64,000 nucleotides of DNA from Scalindua sp964437425 (GTDB taxonomy: Bacteria > Planctomycetota > Brocadiia > Brocadiales > Scalinduaceae), in assembly GCA_964437425.1 (NCBI GenBank), contig CAYTGO010000008.1:3671-67670 (forward strand), in the 5' to 3' direction. This document shows, in pieces, positions 17,699 through 26,431 of the stretch (position 1 is its first letter; every line of letters starts with the position of its first letter). The notes beneath the pieces were generated by a model. It was given only the letters and a program-made list of their open reading frames with translations. It was not told the origin of the DNA and made no database searches. Both the position numbers and the translations under genes were made by a program.

Positions 17699-19054
17699 AT
17701 GTCATATAAAACCCATACACATGAAAAATCATCACTGGAAAAAGAACTCATTGAAAGTCTTTCAAGGTTTATAAATCTTCGCTGGATTATTGTAATTGGC
17801 ATATTCATCACTTCTAAATTTGCTAAATTTGCCTTGGGAATAGATCTGCCTATCGTACCCATATTGATTGTTACTCTTTGCATACTGATTTTCAACCTCA
17901 TCTGTCTATATCTACAGAAACACGTGAAGTCATATGAGCATTTTGCCAATCTGCAGATTTCTGTAGACTGGATAGCCCTGGTCTTTCTAGTACATTACAC
18001 GGGAGGAATTGAAAGTCCTGTCATCATCTACTTTATATTTCATGTAATTATATCTGCAATTCTTTTATCTGAGAGGGAATGCTATCTGCAAACTGGATTC
18101 GCATTAATATTAATAATCAGCCTTTCAATCCTGGAATATTTCCATGTTATCCCTCATGTTCATATTAAAGAACTTTTTCCTGATCCTGTTTATGACAATG
18201 GCCTTTATCTCCTGTCAATAATCTTCTTCAGCGTTACGTCTTTGTACATCTCCGCATACCTTGCAACATCTGTTAATAACCGTCTTAGAAAGAGAGAGAA
18301 TGAAATTGTAACCCTTAAGAACGAGATCACTGATGCGTATAACAAGCTTGAAGCAATAGACAGGGAAAAAAGCGAATTCACATACAAGGTTACCCACGAG
18401 CTCAGGTCCCCGCTAAGTGCAATACAAAGCCTTTTAAAATCAATTGAAGAGGGTTATGCAGGTGAAATTTCTGAGAAGGCAAGAGATTTGGTTATCAGGT
18501 CTGAAAAAAGAACGAGCTTCCTTATAACACTTGTTAACGGCCTTCTTGATCTTATTGCAGGTAAAATAGGAAAACCCAAAGAAGGTGATATAAAATTAAT
18601 TGACATAAATATTGCAGTTAAAAACACTCTGCACCTAATGCAGGAAAAAACAAAATCAAAGAATCTAAAAATTATAATTAAGACCACACCAGAACCTTCT
18701 TACCTGAATATAGTCCCGGATGATCTTGATATTATATTGACAAATCTAATAGATAACTCAGTAAAGTATACGGAACAAGAAGGAACAATAAGTATAAACA
18801 GTACAATAACGGATAAAGAAGTTAAGTTAGAGATATCTGATACGGGAATCGGTATCACTACAGATGACCTTAATAAAATCTTTAACGAATTTTACAGATC
18901 TAAAAATGCAAAGGCAGCTGAACTGCGAGGCACAGGATTAGGAATGTCTATAGTTAAGAATCTGATCAAACAATACGGCGGTAGCATAGACGTCCGGAGT
19001 GAAATAGGAAAAGGAACAACAATCACTATTTCATTTCCTGTTGAAAAGCGATGA
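17699..19054 (+). CDS. Membrane histidine kinase, RegB-like topology
   Basis: A 451-residue kinase with about six N-terminal membrane helices (residues 20-185), including a VHYTGGIESPVIIYF segment reminiscent of the GGxxNP loop of RegB/PrrB-type redox sensors. A short coiled coil leads to HisKA with the phospho-His in KVTHELRSPLSAIQ, then HATPase with the N box (NLIDNSVKYT), SDTGIGI and RGTGLGMSI. The location right after the hydrogenase operon suggests redox or hydrogen-related control; this is inferred. Confidence 0.85.
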   Translation: MSYKTHTHEKSSLEKELIESLSRFINLRWIIVIGIFITSKFAKFALGIDLPIVPILIVTLCILIFNLICLYLQKHVKSYEHFANLQISVDWIALVFLVHYTGGIESPVIIYFIFHVIISAILLSERECYLQTGFALILIISLSILEYFHVIPHVHIKELFPDPVYDNGLYLLSIIFFSVTSLYISAYLATSVNNRLRKRENEIVTLKNEITDAYNKLEAIDREKSEFTYKVTHELRSPLSAIQSLLKSIEEGYAGEISEKARDLVIRSEKRTSFLITLVNGLLDLIAGKIGKPKEGDIKLIDINIAVKNTLHLMQEKTKSKNLKIIIKTTPEPSYLNIVPDDLDIILTNLIDNSVKYTEQEGTISINSTITDKEVKLEISDTGIGITTDDLNKIFNEFYRSKNAKAAELRGTGLGMSIVKNLIKQYGGSIDVRSEIGKGTTITISFPVEKR

Positions 19055-19171
19055 TATTCTCAGCTCACCACAAAGAAATAGTGGTTTCATCGTAATATTT
19101 AATTTACGCTCAATATAATTTAGTGTATGTTTTTTCTACATCAAACAACATCAATTAAGAAAGGCAAGGCT

Positions 19172-19672
19172 ATGAAGCAGGATAGAATTCTAACAGTTTA
19201 TACTCCGGTAATTTTATCACTGTTCCTGCTTTTTGGTAGCTTACGCCCAAGCGAGGCTGGAACCGACAAGTATCATGCCACCTTCGGCGAGCAGATTGCC
19301 GGTACATATCTACTGACCGAGGAGGATCAAGGTGGATCCAGAATTGTAACTATCACTGCAGATGGCAATTGGTTTGGTACTCATTCGTCTCAGTTAGACA
19401 ACAAATTCAGCAACCAGCAGGGAGTATGGAAAAAGACAGGAGGGAGAAAAATTACCGTCAGAGTACTTAATTTCTCTTCCCTGGAAGATGGCGTCGGATC
19501 ATCACTATTTAGCTTCACCGTAAATTTTGATAAAACATATCAGCAGGTGAACGGAAAACTCTCTGGCAAGCTGTTTTCACCCGGAGCAGACCCTCTCGAT
19601 CCTGTCGCTGCCCCGATCAGAACATTCAGTAATACTTTCACAGGAAAACGTCTTATTGTTAACGAGAAATAG
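19172..19672 (+). CDS. Exported beta-rich protein, unknown function
   Basis: A 166-residue protein with a signal peptide ending near SEAGTDK. The mature part (FGEQIAGTYLLTEED, ITADGNWFGTHSSQ, QGVWKKTGGRKITVRVLNF, FSFTVNFDKTYQQVNGKL) resembles small lipocalin-like or calycin-type beta barrels found in secreted proteins, but I cannot assign a family. The ATG at 19172 has AAGG upstream; the frame extends 15 codons further upstream without a ribosome site. Confidence 0.6.
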   Translation: MKQDRILTVYTPVILSLFLLFGSLRPSEAGTDKYHATFGEQIAGTYLLTEEDQGGSRIVTITADGNWFGTHSSQLDNKFSNQQGVWKKTGGRKITVRVLNFSSLEDGVGSSLFSFTVNFDKTYQQVNGKLSGKLFSPGADPLDPVAAPIRTFSNTFTGKRLIVNEK

Positions 19673-19753
19673 AGAAAGTTTCAGGTTAAACTGCCATTTG
19701 ATTAAGAGACGCTAAATCCCTGCATTTTCCCCCATAACACCGATAAAATAATA

Positions 19754-19782
19754 TTGACACAGATCTGGGGTTTTGTTAACTT
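19754..19782 (+). promoter_or_regulatory. Candidate promoter of the surface-protein gene
   Basis: TTGACA (19754-19759), a 17-base spacer and TAACTT (19777-19782). A transcript from here would have a leader of about 260 bases before the GTG at 20049. Confidence 0.4.
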
Positions 19783-19923
19783 ACGCAAACGTTCTGACTG
19801 GTAGGGTCAATTTGTGCAAGAACGGCATGGATGCCATAATAGTAAACAAAAATGTTGTTTTACTGTATAGAAGTCTATTATGGAAAAAATATCCTATCAA
19901 AACATATTTAATGGACAGTTAAT

Positions 19924-19969
19924 AAGCTCTTGTATCGCTCACTTTAAGTGAACGGCAAGGGCTTTTTTT
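19924..19969 (+). terminator. Intrinsic terminator or attenuator in a structured leader
   Basis: AAGCTCTTG (19924-19932) pairs with CAAGGGCTT (19956-19964), with an inner CACT/AGTG stem, and is followed by T7 ending at 19969. Upstream, CCATAATAG pairs with CTATTATGG around a second inner stem (about 19834-19880). The terminator ends 80 bases before the next start codon. Since the likely promoter is upstream of it, it may attenuate the surface-protein gene. I could not match the leader to a known riboswitch. Confidence 0.55.
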
Positions 19970-20048
19970 ATTTATACAAACAATCATTTTACAATGTAAA
20001 TATAAAAGAATTACAGGGATAATTATATTTAGAAGGAGGAGAGTATCA

Positions 20049-23000
20049 GTGTATAAAAACAAAGCTGGAAAAATTGTTGGGTTATTACTGCTTGTAGCGG
20101 TCTTTGTCACTGCCGGAGTTGTAGTGGTTAAGACACGGAACGGGAAGGCAACTACCGAAGTATCAGAGGAGGCAAAAAGTAAGATTGTAGAGGAATATGG
20201 AAAGCTTCCACTCTCTATTATAAGGAATGATGGGCAGATAGATGAGGATGTAATATTTTATGAAAGGGGCAGCGGACACAGCACATATTTTACCCGTGAA
20301 GGAGTTTATTTAGAGCTTATAAGTGGCCAGGAAAATGATAACACACCTCCTCATGTAGAGAATGGCTCTCCCTCAATACCTGAAACCCGAGATATCAGGT
20401 CAGAGACAATAAAACTTACCCTGCTCGGGGCTAAAAAAGATCCGGAGATTATCTCCGAAGGGTTACAGGAGGGAAGGATCAATTATTTGATCGGCAGTGA
20501 CCCTGAAAAGTGGCGGACTGATATCTCAACATATAGTGCTGTACTGTACGAAGAGGTCTATAGCGACATAGATATAAAGTTCTATGGCAATAACCGACAG
20601 ATGGAGTATGACATCATAGTTAAACCCGGTGCAGATCCGTCTGTTGTGAAATTGTCATATGAGGGTATCGAGGGCTTGAACATTGCAGAAGATGGATCCC
20701 TGGAGATAGATCTTAAGAATGGCAAGGTCCTGCAGAATAAACCATACTGCTATCAGGATATAGATGGAAAGAAAGTAGAAGTTGAGGGCAAATTCAAACT
20801 CCTAAACTCTCAAGTCCACAACTCAGAACTTTCAACTCCTGACTCTCAACTGTATGCATATGCATTTGAAGTGCCTTCTTATGACAAAGGCTATCCGCTG
20901 ATTATAGATCCTCTTCTCTCCTACTCAACATATCTGGGTGGAGGTGGTTGGGACAAGGGCTATGGGATAGCGGTAGACAGTTCTGGCAGCGCTTATGTAA
21001 CAGGGTACGCCGGTTCGGGCTATCCTACAACGCTGGGCGAGCTCTATAAGGGAGGCGATGATGTTTTTGTGACAAAGCTAGACTCTAACGGTGCCCTCTC
21101 CTACTCTACGTATCTGGGTGGGAGTGGTGCTGATTATGGCCAGGGAATAGCGGTTGACAGCTCAGGCAATGCATATGTAACCGGGTATACCAATTCTCTG
21201 AACTATCCTACTACGGTAAACGCATATCAAGGTGGTAATAAGGATCAGCGTTACACCACTAATGACGTTTTTGTGACGAAGCTGAATTCTAACGGTGCCA
21301 TCTCCTACTCTACATATCTGGGAGGGGTATCTCATGATTATGGCAAAGGAATAGCAGTAGACAGTTCAGGCAGCGCATATATAACAGGGTATACGCAATC
21401 TGGTGGCAATCCTAACGGCTCGCCTAACGATTACCCCACAAAAGACTCGTACCAGGGTGTTAAACAAGGGGGGCAATATGATGCTTTTGTAACGAAGTTA
21501 GCCTCTGACGGCAGCGCCCTCGTTTACTCTACGTATCTGGGTGGGAGTGGTTCGGATATTGGTCGAGGAATAGCGATAGACAGTGCAGGCAGTGCGTATG
21601 TAACCGGGTATACTGATTCTAACAATTACTCCACGAAGGACGCGTACCAAGGTGATCAGGGAGGCATGGATGCTTTTGTAACAAAACTGATACCTGCAGG
21701 CAGCGCCCTCGTTTACTCTACGTATCTGGGTGGGAGTAGTAATGATTATGGCATAGGGATAGCAGTAGACAGTTCCAACAGTGCATATATTACCGGCTAT
21801 ACCAGTTCCAGCAACTATCCTACAAAGGATGCATACCAGAATGACCAGGGAGGCTGGGATGCTTTTGTTACGAAGCTGGCCCCTTCAGGCAGTACACTGT
21901 CCTACTCTACATATCTGAGTGGGAGTGGTTCTGATTTTGGCAAAGGGATAGCAGTTGACAGCTCTGGCAGTGCATATGTAACCGGGGAGACTGATTCTAA
22001 CTACTTTCCCGGCAGGACCGAGTACCAGGGTATATGGAATGATAAGGATGTTTTTGTGACAAAGTTAACCCCTACAGGCAATTCTCTTACCTACTCTACC
22101 TATCTGTATGGAGGGCCTAATAATCGTGGGGAGAAAGGTGAAGATTATGTTGCTGGGATAGCGATAGACAGTTCCGGCAATGCATATGTAACCGGGTATA
22201 CTCGTTCTTCCACCTTTCTCACGAAGAATGCGTACCAGGGGATTAAAGGGGGGGGGACTTTTGACGCTTTTGTTGCGAAGTTCGTAGGAGAACTTGCTGA
22301 CGTGGACTTTGATGGCTACACAGTCCCGGACGATTGTGATGATGAGAATCGTAACATCAATCCAGGTGCCCTTGAGATCTGTGACGGAATAGATAACAAC
22401 TGTGATGGAAACATAGATGAGGGTGCAGGAAGCATGTACTACGGTGATTCTGATGGTGACAATAAGGGTGATCCCTATGATGTTACTCAGGCTTGTGAAC
22501 AACCTGCGGGTTATGTAACTGATAAAACTGACAACTGTCCGGATACTGCTAATGCAGACCAAACAGATACAGATAATGATGGCCTAGGCGACGCTTGTGA
22601 TCCCGATGACGATAATGATGGAGTTATTGACAGTAACGATCTCGATCCGCTTGATCCGAATATTTGCCAGGATGCTGACGCTGACGGCTGTGACGATTGT
22701 GCTGTAGGCACAGACGGATTTGGCCCTCTGCCTGACAACGATTCATCAAATGACGGTACAGATACTGACGGTGATGGTACCTGTGATACCAGTGATCCTG
22801 ATGACGATAATGATGGAGTTATTGACAGTAACGATCTCGATCCGCTTGATCCGAATATTTGCCAGGATGCTGACGCTGACGGCTGTGACGATTGTGCTGT
22901 AGGCACAGACGGATTTGGCCCTCTGCCTGACAACGATTCATCAAATGACGGTACAGATACTGACGGTGATGGTACCTGTGATACCAGTGATCCTGATGAC

Positions 23001-24217
23001 GATAATGATGGAGTTATTGACAGTAACGATCTCGATCCGCTTGATCCGAATATTTGCCAGGATGCTGACGCTGACGGCTGTGACGATTGTGCTGTAGGCA
23101 CAGACGGATTTGGCCCNNNNNNNNNNNNNNNNNNNNNNNNNNNNNNNNNNNNNNNNNNNNNNNNNNNNNNNNNNNNNNNNNNNNNNNNNNNNNNNNNNNN
23201 NNNNNNNNNNNNNNNNATGCTGACGCTGACGGCTGTGACGATTGTGCTGTAGGCACAGACGGATTTGGCCCATTGCCTGACAATGATCCTTCAAATGACG
23301 GCACAGATACTGATGGTGATGGACTCTGCGATATTGGCGATTCGTGCCCAACAGATCCATTTAATGATGCAGACGGAGATGGTGTCTGCGGTGATGTAGA
23401 CAACTGTCCTGATACACCGAATGCAGATCAGACAGATGGTGATGGTGACGGTTGGGGTGATGCGTGTGACGCATGTCCGGACCTGCCTGCTGGTAACGAT
23501 CCTGATCCTGACAGACTGGGTTGTCCAAATAATCTGCCGCCGGTTGCTCTGTGTAAGGACGTAACAGTTTCAGCAGATACTGTCTGTTCAGCCAGTGCTT
23601 CCATAGATAATGGTTCATTCGATCCTGATGCAGGTGATACACTCATCATTACTCAGGATCCTGCCGGACCATACTTGTTGGGAGTTACTGAAGTAGAGCT
23701 TACAGTGTCTGATGGCCAGCTAGAAGCCAAGTGTACAGCAACTGTAACTGTAGTGGATGATAATGCTCCAACTGTGACTGCGGAGCTGGTACCGGTTGCA
23801 GGAACGTTCAAGAAAACAAAAGGTTGTTTTACTGTAGAGTTTGCGGCAACTGACAACTGTGATATAAGCCCTGGACTTACCGCAGATTTAAATGGATATC
23901 AGGTAACTAACGGACAGATTGTCGAGCTTAAGAAGAAAAAGAAGTTTAAAGTAAAAACAAAGAGAGAAGGCCGCAGTGATGATGACAGTCGTGGTGGTCG
24001 CCGTTGCGATGCCGATGTAAAGTTCGAAGGTCCTAACTTTACTTTAACTGTAACAGCTACAGATGAGAGTGGTAACGAAGGCACTGGTACAGATGTGCAT
24101 ATATTCAAACGTAGCCGCAGCGGTGATGATAGCAGTAGTGGTCACAAGAATAGAAAGAGAAAGAAGAAGCGCCATGGCAGTGATGATGACAGTAGAAGTG
24201 GCCATCGGAAGAAGTAG
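20049..24217 (+). CDS. Large SBBP-repeat surface protein with MopE-like and thrombospondin type 3 calcium-binding repeats
   Basis: About 1337 residues after joining across the false gap at 23062-23271. GTG start with AAGGAGGAG upstream. Order: N-terminal membrane or signal segment (8-28); a beta-rich N-terminal domain common before SBBP repeats (~60-285); seven SBBP propeller-type repeats of the YSTYLGG...GIAVDSSGSAYVTGYT kind (~295-755); a MopE-type metal-binding motif (DDCDDENRNINPG, CDGIDNNCDG); thrombospondin type 3 aspartate repeats, including three 65-residue units; a HYR/cadherin-like domain (~1155-1220); and a Lys/Arg/Asp/Ser-rich tail. It is probably exported and cell-surface attached, with calcium-stiffened stalks. 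Its ligand is unknown. Confidence 0.85.
22599..23338 (+). repeat. 195-bp in-frame tandem repeat, at least three units
   Basis: Units begin at 22599, 22794 and 22989, exactly 195 bp (65 codons) apart. The first two are almost identical and the third diverges only at its right end, after the gap. Each encodes aspartate-rich DPDDDNDGVIDSNDLDP and CDDCAVGTDGFG blocks. The 100-N gap lies inside unit three, so true copy number is uncertain. Confidence 0.9.
23062..23271. other. Assembly gap with 55-bp duplicated flanks
   Basis: N bases occupy 23117-23216 (exactly 100). Bases 23062-23116 recur at 23217-23271. Because this falls in a tandem repeat, whole units may be missing here, unlike at the other two gaps. 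Confidence 0.92.
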
Positions 24218-24242
24218 TAGTCATTTCTTATATTGATGAGTA

Positions 24243-24276
24243 ATGGGTGTCGCCTTTTTATTCAGGCGATACCCAT
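24243..24276. terminator. Hairpin between convergent genes
   Basis: ATGGGTGTCGCC (24243-24254) pairs with GGCGATACCCAT (24265-24276), with one G-T pair and a 10-base loop starting TTTTTA. It lies between the surface-protein stop and the cytochrome stop, so it probably ends both transcripts. Confidence 0.65.
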
Positions 24277-24286
24277 GCTCTTATTT

Positions 24287-24853
24287 TCAGTTTGCCTCTC
24301 CTTCATGCATCAGGCTCTTCAGGATTTCCTTACCATCAGAGTTCAATTCAAACTGTTCCTTCTCAACATGACATTTCAAACATTTTCTATTGCCCTTTTT
24401 AGTCCATTTTTGCAGCAACATAGCAGTTTTTGCAGTACTCCCCTCTGGCGTAAGAGTATCTTTCCCATTGTGGCAAAAGTCACATTTTACATCCATCATC
24501 TCTGATAGTTCGAACATCTTTCCTGCAATTTTATATTTGCTTGTAAACCGTTTATTCCCTGTATGGCAGTAATCACACTTTACGCCAATAGCAATTGAGG
24601 CCTGCATGTCTCTCTTCGCCCTGTTTCCTTTTTCCGTAAATTCTGTCACATCGTTATCATGGCAGGTAGAACACTCCTCCCCTAACAATGCTGCAACTTC
24701 ATTGGCACATTGACGGCCTTTTTCCTCTCTAGTTCCCTTTAAGTAAGTTTCCTGTAATGCATCAGGTTCCGGAAGATCTGATTGCCCTGCCCATAAAAGA
24801 CCAGAAGTGACAACCATTAAAAAAGCGATACTCAAAATTTTAGTTTTTTTCAT
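24287..24853 (-). CDS. Periplasmic tetrahaem cytochrome c
   Basis: A 188-residue exported protein with a signal peptide (ILSIAFLMVVTSGLLWAG) and four CxxCH haem sites: CSTCH, CDYCH, CDFCH and CLKCH. Spacing suggests a small multihaem electron carrier; most distal axial ligands cannot be assigned by eye. ATG at 24853 is chosen because GAGGG lies nine bases upstream; a TTG three codons earlier is possible. It is convergent with the surface-protein gene. The 282-bp region upstream is AT-rich and shared with the divergent hypC-hydE gene. Confidence 0.88.
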   Translation of the reverse strand: MKKTKILSIAFLMVVTSGLLWAGQSDLPEPDALQETYLKGTREEKGRQCANEVAALLGEECSTCHDNDVTEFTEKGNRAKRDMQASIAIGVKCDYCHTGNKRFTSKYKIAGKMFELSEMMDVKCDFCHNGKDTLTPEGSTAKTAMLLQKWTKKGNRKCLKCHVEKEQFELNSDGKEILKSLMHEGEAN

Positions 24854-25135
24854 TTGTAACAACCCTCATTGTTAAATTTGAAAAAAGTCTCTGTTTATAA
24901 ATATTTATAAATCAAACGTAACCAAATGATAAATCTGTGTTCTCAACATCCTTTTCTACTACTAGATAACTCGTAGATTATATAAAAGATTGGTCAAATT
25001 ATAAAGATGTTTGTTTCTGTATCAAATGTTCTGGAAAAAAGTTAGACAATTATAGTTTTAAGTGATAGTTTGAGTGAGTATGATAGAAGTGTCTATTGTA
25101 CTCAAAAATCTAGAGACAAAACTGAAACTTAAATT

Positions 25136-26431
25136 ATGTGTTATGCAATCCCGGGAAACGTAAAGAGCATTGACGGTAATCTGATTACAGTAGATTATTT
25201 TGGTGAGAAGAGGAAGGCCAGGAATGATTTCTATGATCTCAAGGTGGGTGATTATGTCTATGCACAGGGTGGTTTTGTAGTAGAGAAAATAGAAGAGAAT
25301 GATGCTGAAGAGATTCTGGACACATGGAAAGAGCTGTTCTTTGAGCTGAAAAAGACGGATGCAAAACTTTCCAAATTGTATAACGACAAGCCCAATCTGG
25401 ATAAGGCCTTCCTGAAGATCATCGATAGAGCAACATATGGCAAGTCAATATCTCATGAGGAAGCGTTGAGATTACTCTTAAGTAGGGATCCGGATGAAAT
25501 TGAGATGCTACACAAATCAGCCAATTTCATACGTCAAAAATTTTTAGATAATAGCTGCTGTGTTCACGGAATAATTGAGTTTTCAAACAAGTGTGTTTGT
25601 CAATGTGAATATTGTGGAATTAATTCAGAGAACTCCAAACTCAAACGTTTCAGCCTTAACACCGGAGAAATTCTAGAAGTTGTTTATGATGCGGTAAAGC
25701 GCTTCGGGTTTAAGGGAATCGTCCTTCAATCTGGTGAAGATCCATCTTACAAGCCAGAAGAGATTTTGGACCTGATTAAAAAGATACGGGAAAGCTATCC
25801 TGTATTTATCTTCCTGAGTGTTGGGGAAAGGGATGATGTGTTTTATCGAAAAGCATTTGATGCGGGTGCCAAGGCTGTCTTGTTTAGATTTGAAACTTCT
25901 GATAGTAATATGTATTCAAAGCTGCATCCTCATTCATCTTTGAAGGAGCGAATCAAGTATCTTAAGCTGTTTAAGAATATCGGATACATTATTGCCACTG
26001 GAAGCCTCATTGGCCTGCCCGGACAGAAGCCTGAAGGTGTTATTGACGACTTTATGTTTGCTAAAGAGCTGGGTTGTGATATGTACTCATTCGGCCCATT
26101 TATTCCACATCCGGACACTCTGCTTCGCGGCCACAGTGCACCTGATGCTGAATATGTACTTAAGGCCATCTCTGTCTTACGACTGATAGATCCCTACGGA
26201 AAGATTCTTGTAACTACGGCTCTGGAATCTATAAACCAACAGGCAAGGCGACAAGCCCTTATGGGAGGGGCAAATTCAATAATGCTGAACCTTACACCTA
26301 AGAATTACGTTGGATTCTACGATATCTACCCCAACAGGGCAACGGTAGACGTATCTGTTGAGAAACAGATTGCGGATGCGTTGCAACTGCTTAAGAGTAT
26401 AGGAAGGGCTCCTACAGATTTAGGAATATGA
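25136..26431 (+). CDS. hydE: HypC-HydE fusion: [NiFe] chaperone-like domain joined to a radical-SAM [FeFe] maturase
   Basis: A 431-residue protein. Residues 1-80 match HypC/HupF: MCYAIPGNVKSIDGN with the essential Cys2, KVGDYV, GF and EILDTWKELF. The His that helps HypC hold iron is Gln44 (YAQGGF). Residues ~95-425 match HydE: CX3CX2C at C153, C157 and C160 (with an extra C155), IVLQSGEDPSY, FETSDSNMYSKLHPHSS, GSLIGLPGQ, SFGPFIPHPDTLL and ANSIMLNLTPKNY. The optional C-terminal cluster cysteines of Thermotoga HydE are absent. HydE acts in building the Fe(CO)(CN) synthon of [FeFe] hydrogenases, and HypC carries the Fe(CN)2CO unit to [NiFe] hydrogenases. Its stop overlaps the start of hydG by 4 bp. 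No ribosome site is obvious. Confidence 0.88.
   Translation: MCYAIPGNVKSIDGNLITVDYFGEKRKARNDFYDLKVGDYVYAQGGFVVEKIEENDAEEILDTWKELFFELKKTDAKLSKLYNDKPNLDKAFLKIIDRATYGKSISHEEALRLLLSRDPDEIEMLHKSANFIRQKFLDNSCCVHGIIEFSNKCVCQCEYCGINSENSKLKRFSLNTGEILEVVYDAVKRFGFKGIVLQSGEDPSYKPEEILDLIKKIRESYPVFIFLSVGERDDVFYRKAFDAGAKAVLFRFETSDSNMYSKLHPHSSLKERIKYLKLFKNIGYIIATGSLIGLPGQKPEGVIDDFMFAKELGCDMYSFGPFIPHPDTLLRGHSAPDAEYVLKAISVLRLIDPYGKILVTTALESINQQARRQALMGGANSIMLNLTPKNYVGFYDIYPNRATVDVSVEKQIADALQLLKSIGRAPTDLGI

Noticed and set aside
19783..19970. c-di-GMP (GEMM) riboswitch before the surface-protein gene
   Set aside because: ACGCAAA occurs, but the remaining GEMM core and tetraloop-receptor parts could not be found.
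22511..23101. Long antisense open frame across the tandem repeat (196 codons, minus strand)
   Set aside because: It repeats with the 195-bp unit, has Ser/Pro-rich low-complexity translation and is a mirror of the Asp-rich repeat on the plus strand.
22599..23338. Possible CRISPR array
   Set aside because: Units are 195 bp, contiguous and coding in frame; there are no spacers.
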